Assembly: GCA_035577545.1 (NCBI GenBank)
Contig: DATLVI010000035.1
Coordinates: 1 to 64,000 of the forward strand
DNA from: Verrucomicrobiia bacterium
GTDB lineage: Bacteria; Verrucomicrobiota; Verrucomicrobiia; Palsa-1439
Direction: 5' to 3'
DNA: 64,000 nucleotides
The first letter of the stretch is position 1. Each line of letters begins with the position of its first letter. The notes beneath the pieces were generated by a model, which was given only the letters and a program-made list of their open reading frames with translations, was not told where the DNA came from and did not search any database. The translations under genes and the position numbers were made by a program. Positions 62,645 through 64,000 of the stretch are shown one piece after another.

Positions 62645-63666
62645 GCGATATTCTCAAAGTCGGCGTGGTCGGTGTCGGGCATCTCGGCTCGCAGCACGCG
62701 CGCATCTATTCCGAGTTGGCCAAGCGATCCAACGGCGTATATTCGTTCGTCGGTGTATTTGACACCGACAACATTCGCGTGCGCGCGCTGACGGAAAAAG
62801 TTGGCGGCGGCGCGTTCGAGAGCGCGGTGGAACTGGCGAACTTTGCGGACGCGGTCAGCGTGGCGACGCCGACGGAGACGCATTACAAGGTCGCGAAAGT
62901 GTTCCTGGAGCGCGGGAAGCATGTGCTCGTGGAGAAGCCGATTACCGACAGCCTCAATGAAGCTGAGGAATTGGTCGCGCTCGCGCGGAAAAACAAATGC
63001 GTGTTCCAGGTCGGCCATGTCGAGCGCTTCAACCCGGTCATGCGCTACCTGAACGAAGTGCTGGAAGAAGCGCGCTTCATCGAAGTGCACCGCCTCTCGC
63101 CGTACCCGGGCCGCTCGACGGACATCGGTGTCGTGCTCGATTTAATGATTCACGACCTCGACGTGGTGTTGTCGCTGGTGAAATCGCCGCTGGTTGCCGT
63201 CGATGCGGTCGGCATCCCCGTGCTCAGCGAGAGCGAAGATATTGCCAATGTGCGATTGAAGTTTGCCAACGGCTGCGTGGCCAACATCACGGCCAGCCGG
63301 GTGTCGGCGGAAAAGATGCGGAAGATTCGGGTGTTTGGACAGACTTCACATGGCGCTGCGTACGTGTCGCTCGATTACATGAAGCAGGAGGGCGAGAGTT
63401 ATCGTGTTGCCGCGGAGGACGCGCAGGAATCCGGTTTGCTGAAGAAACTGCTCGCGGGCAAGCACGCGAGCATTGTCAGCGAATTCGGCGGAAGAAAGAT
63501 CGTGCGCGAACCGGTCCCCATCGAACGCGACGAGCCGCTCAAACTGGAATTGCAACATTTCCTCGATGCGATCCGCTTCCACCGCGACCCGCTCGTCACC
63601 GGCGAAGCCGCCAAACAGGCGCTGGAAGTGGCGATGGAGATCACCGAGCAGGTGCGGCGGCAGTGA
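62641..63666 (+). CDS. Gfo/Idh/MocA family oxidoreductase in a lipid A cluster
   Basis: NAD(P)-dependent oxidoreductase of 341 residues. The Rossmann motif is GVVGVGHLGSQHARIY (about 8-23), then VEKPITDSLNEAEELV and the C-terminal half with GHVERFNPVMRYL and IDIGVVLDLMIHDLDVVLSLV (His/Asp). It overlaps lpxI and lpxB by four nt each, so it is part of the lipid A operon. The same family includes GnnA, which oxidises UDP-GlcNAc for 3-amino lipid A sugars; that role is a hypothesis from context. Confidence 0.85.
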   Translation: MSDILKVGVVGVGHLGSQHARIYSELAKRSNGVYSFVGVFDTDNIRVRALTEKVGGGAFESAVELANFADAVSVATPTETHYKVAKVFLERGKHVLVEKPITDSLNEAEELVALARKNKCVFQVGHVERFNPVMRYLNEVLEEARFIEVHRLSPYPGRSTDIGVVLDLMIHDLDVVLSLVKSPLVAVDAVGIPVLSESEDIANVRLKFANGCVANITASRVSAEKMRKIRVFGQTSHGAAYVSLDYMKQEGESYRVAAEDAQESGLLKKLLAGKHASIVSEFGGRKIVREPVPIERDEPLKLELQHFLDAIRFHRDPLVTGEAAKQALEVAMEITEQVRRQ

Positions 63667-64000
63667 CATTGATGTTCATCGCAGGCGAAGCCTCGGGGGA
63701 CGCGCATGCGGCGGAACTGATCAAGGCGCTGCGGTCGAAGGCTCCGGATGTTGTGGTTTTCGGTGCGGGCGGGCCGAAGATGCAGGCGGCGGGGATGGAG
63801 TTGCTGCTGGACCTTACTGAGCATGCGGTGGTTGGGCTGGTCGAGGTGCTGAAGAATTACGGCAAGTTTCGCCGGATCTTCTGGGACCTGGTGCACGAGG
63901 CAGAGAAGCGGCGGCCGGACGCGGTGGTGTTGGTGGATTTCCCGGGGTTTAACCTGCGGTTCGCCGCGCAGATGAACCGGCGCGGAATCAAGGTCATCTA
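63663..64000 (+). CDS. lpxB: Lipid-A-disaccharide synthase (5' part)
   Basis: Condenses lipid X with UDP-2,3-diacylglucosamine into the lipid A disaccharide. The visible 112 residues are the LpxB N-terminus: FIAGEASGDAHAAELIKAL, VFGAGGPKMQAAGMELL, HAVVGLVEVLKNYGKFRRI and PDAVVLVDFPGFNLRFA. The GTG at 63663 overlaps the oxidoreductase stop (GTGA); an ATG three codons later (63672) is also possible. The window ends inside the gene. Confidence 0.95.
   Translation, partial: MTLMFIAGEASGDAHAAELIKALRSKAPDVVVFGAGGPKMQAAGMELLLDLTEHAVVGLVEVLKNYGKFRRIFWDLVHEAEKRRPDAVVLVDFPGFNLRFAAQMNRRGIKVI

Overview
The window looks like a chromosomal segment of a Gram-negative bacterium of the PVC superphylum, most likely Verrucomicrobiota. 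This is inferred from protein style, not from a marker-gene tree. Supporting points are the lipid A genes (lpxI, a Gfo/Idh oxidoreductase, lpxB), lnt and rfaE2, which imply an outer membrane with LPS. A large secreted protein ends in a 'DSDGVTNLLEYALGLNP'-type tail, common in Verrucomicrobia, and there are a mS38/COX24-like mini-protein, a DUF5679 zinc ribbon and many secreted TPR proteins. Base composition is GC-rich except in one island.

Layout. 1-5.4 kb: pnp (cut by the window edge), rpsO and a giant secreted TPR protein, all on the minus strand. 5.8-11.2 kb: a response regulator with a membrane tail, a repeat-bearing spacer, tRNA-Ala(GGC), typA and a GH31 glucosidase. 11.2-17.8 kb (minus): alkyladenine glycosylase, a methyltransferase, YceI, OsmC, two SDRs, a periplasmic coiled-coil protein and a SlyD-like isomerase. 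18.7-25.4 kb: a large secreted CxxCH protein, a SanA-like protein, MscS, an ArsR/SRPBCC pair under a palindromic operator, a cupin and an alpha/beta hydrolase. 26-28.5 kb: an apparently AT-richer island directly behind icd. 28.5-38 kb: icd, a beta-helix surface protein, an SMP-30/ester-cyclase pair, ychF, aspC, a double NDK and a DUF5679 protein.

38.2-45 kb (plus): a LysM/TPR lipoprotein, an ABC exporter with an accessory envelope protein, two tail-anchored proteins, an MGMT and an orphan-family protein. 45.1-55 kb (plus): a dense housekeeping run of pgi, pyrE, secA, lnt, plsY, gpsA and an ECF sigma/anti-sigma pair. It links sugar and pyrimidine metabolism with protein export, lipoprotein maturation and phospholipid synthesis. 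55-59.3 kb (minus): a TPR protein, the mS38-like mini-gene, hisG, purN, a lipoprotein and rfaE2. 59.4-64 kb (plus): a GT2 polysaccharide synthase, a sugar isomerase/epimerase, lpxI, a Gfo/Idh oxidoreductase and lpxB (cut by the window edge).

The most interesting signal is the icd island. The last ~24-36 nt of icd recur, degenerate but in the same orientation, after the first downstream gene and again after the second, with a doubtful fourth trace at the end of the third. Each unit is essentially one gene plus an icd-terminus-like site. The genes encode a membrane protein, a HEPN (RX4H) protein and a PD-(D/E)XK-like protein. This resembles serial site-specific integration, or a cassette array, at the icd 3' end. 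Other unusual items are a ~100-bp intergenic element with conserved inverted ends and variable interior (three copies), a 24-bp perfect palindrome overlapping an arsR start codon, two paralogues of an apparently undescribed protein family, a duplicated SMP-30 5' fragment flanking an ester cyclase, and a tandem NDK with one degenerate half. No rRNA, CRISPR array, transposase or integrase gene was seen.
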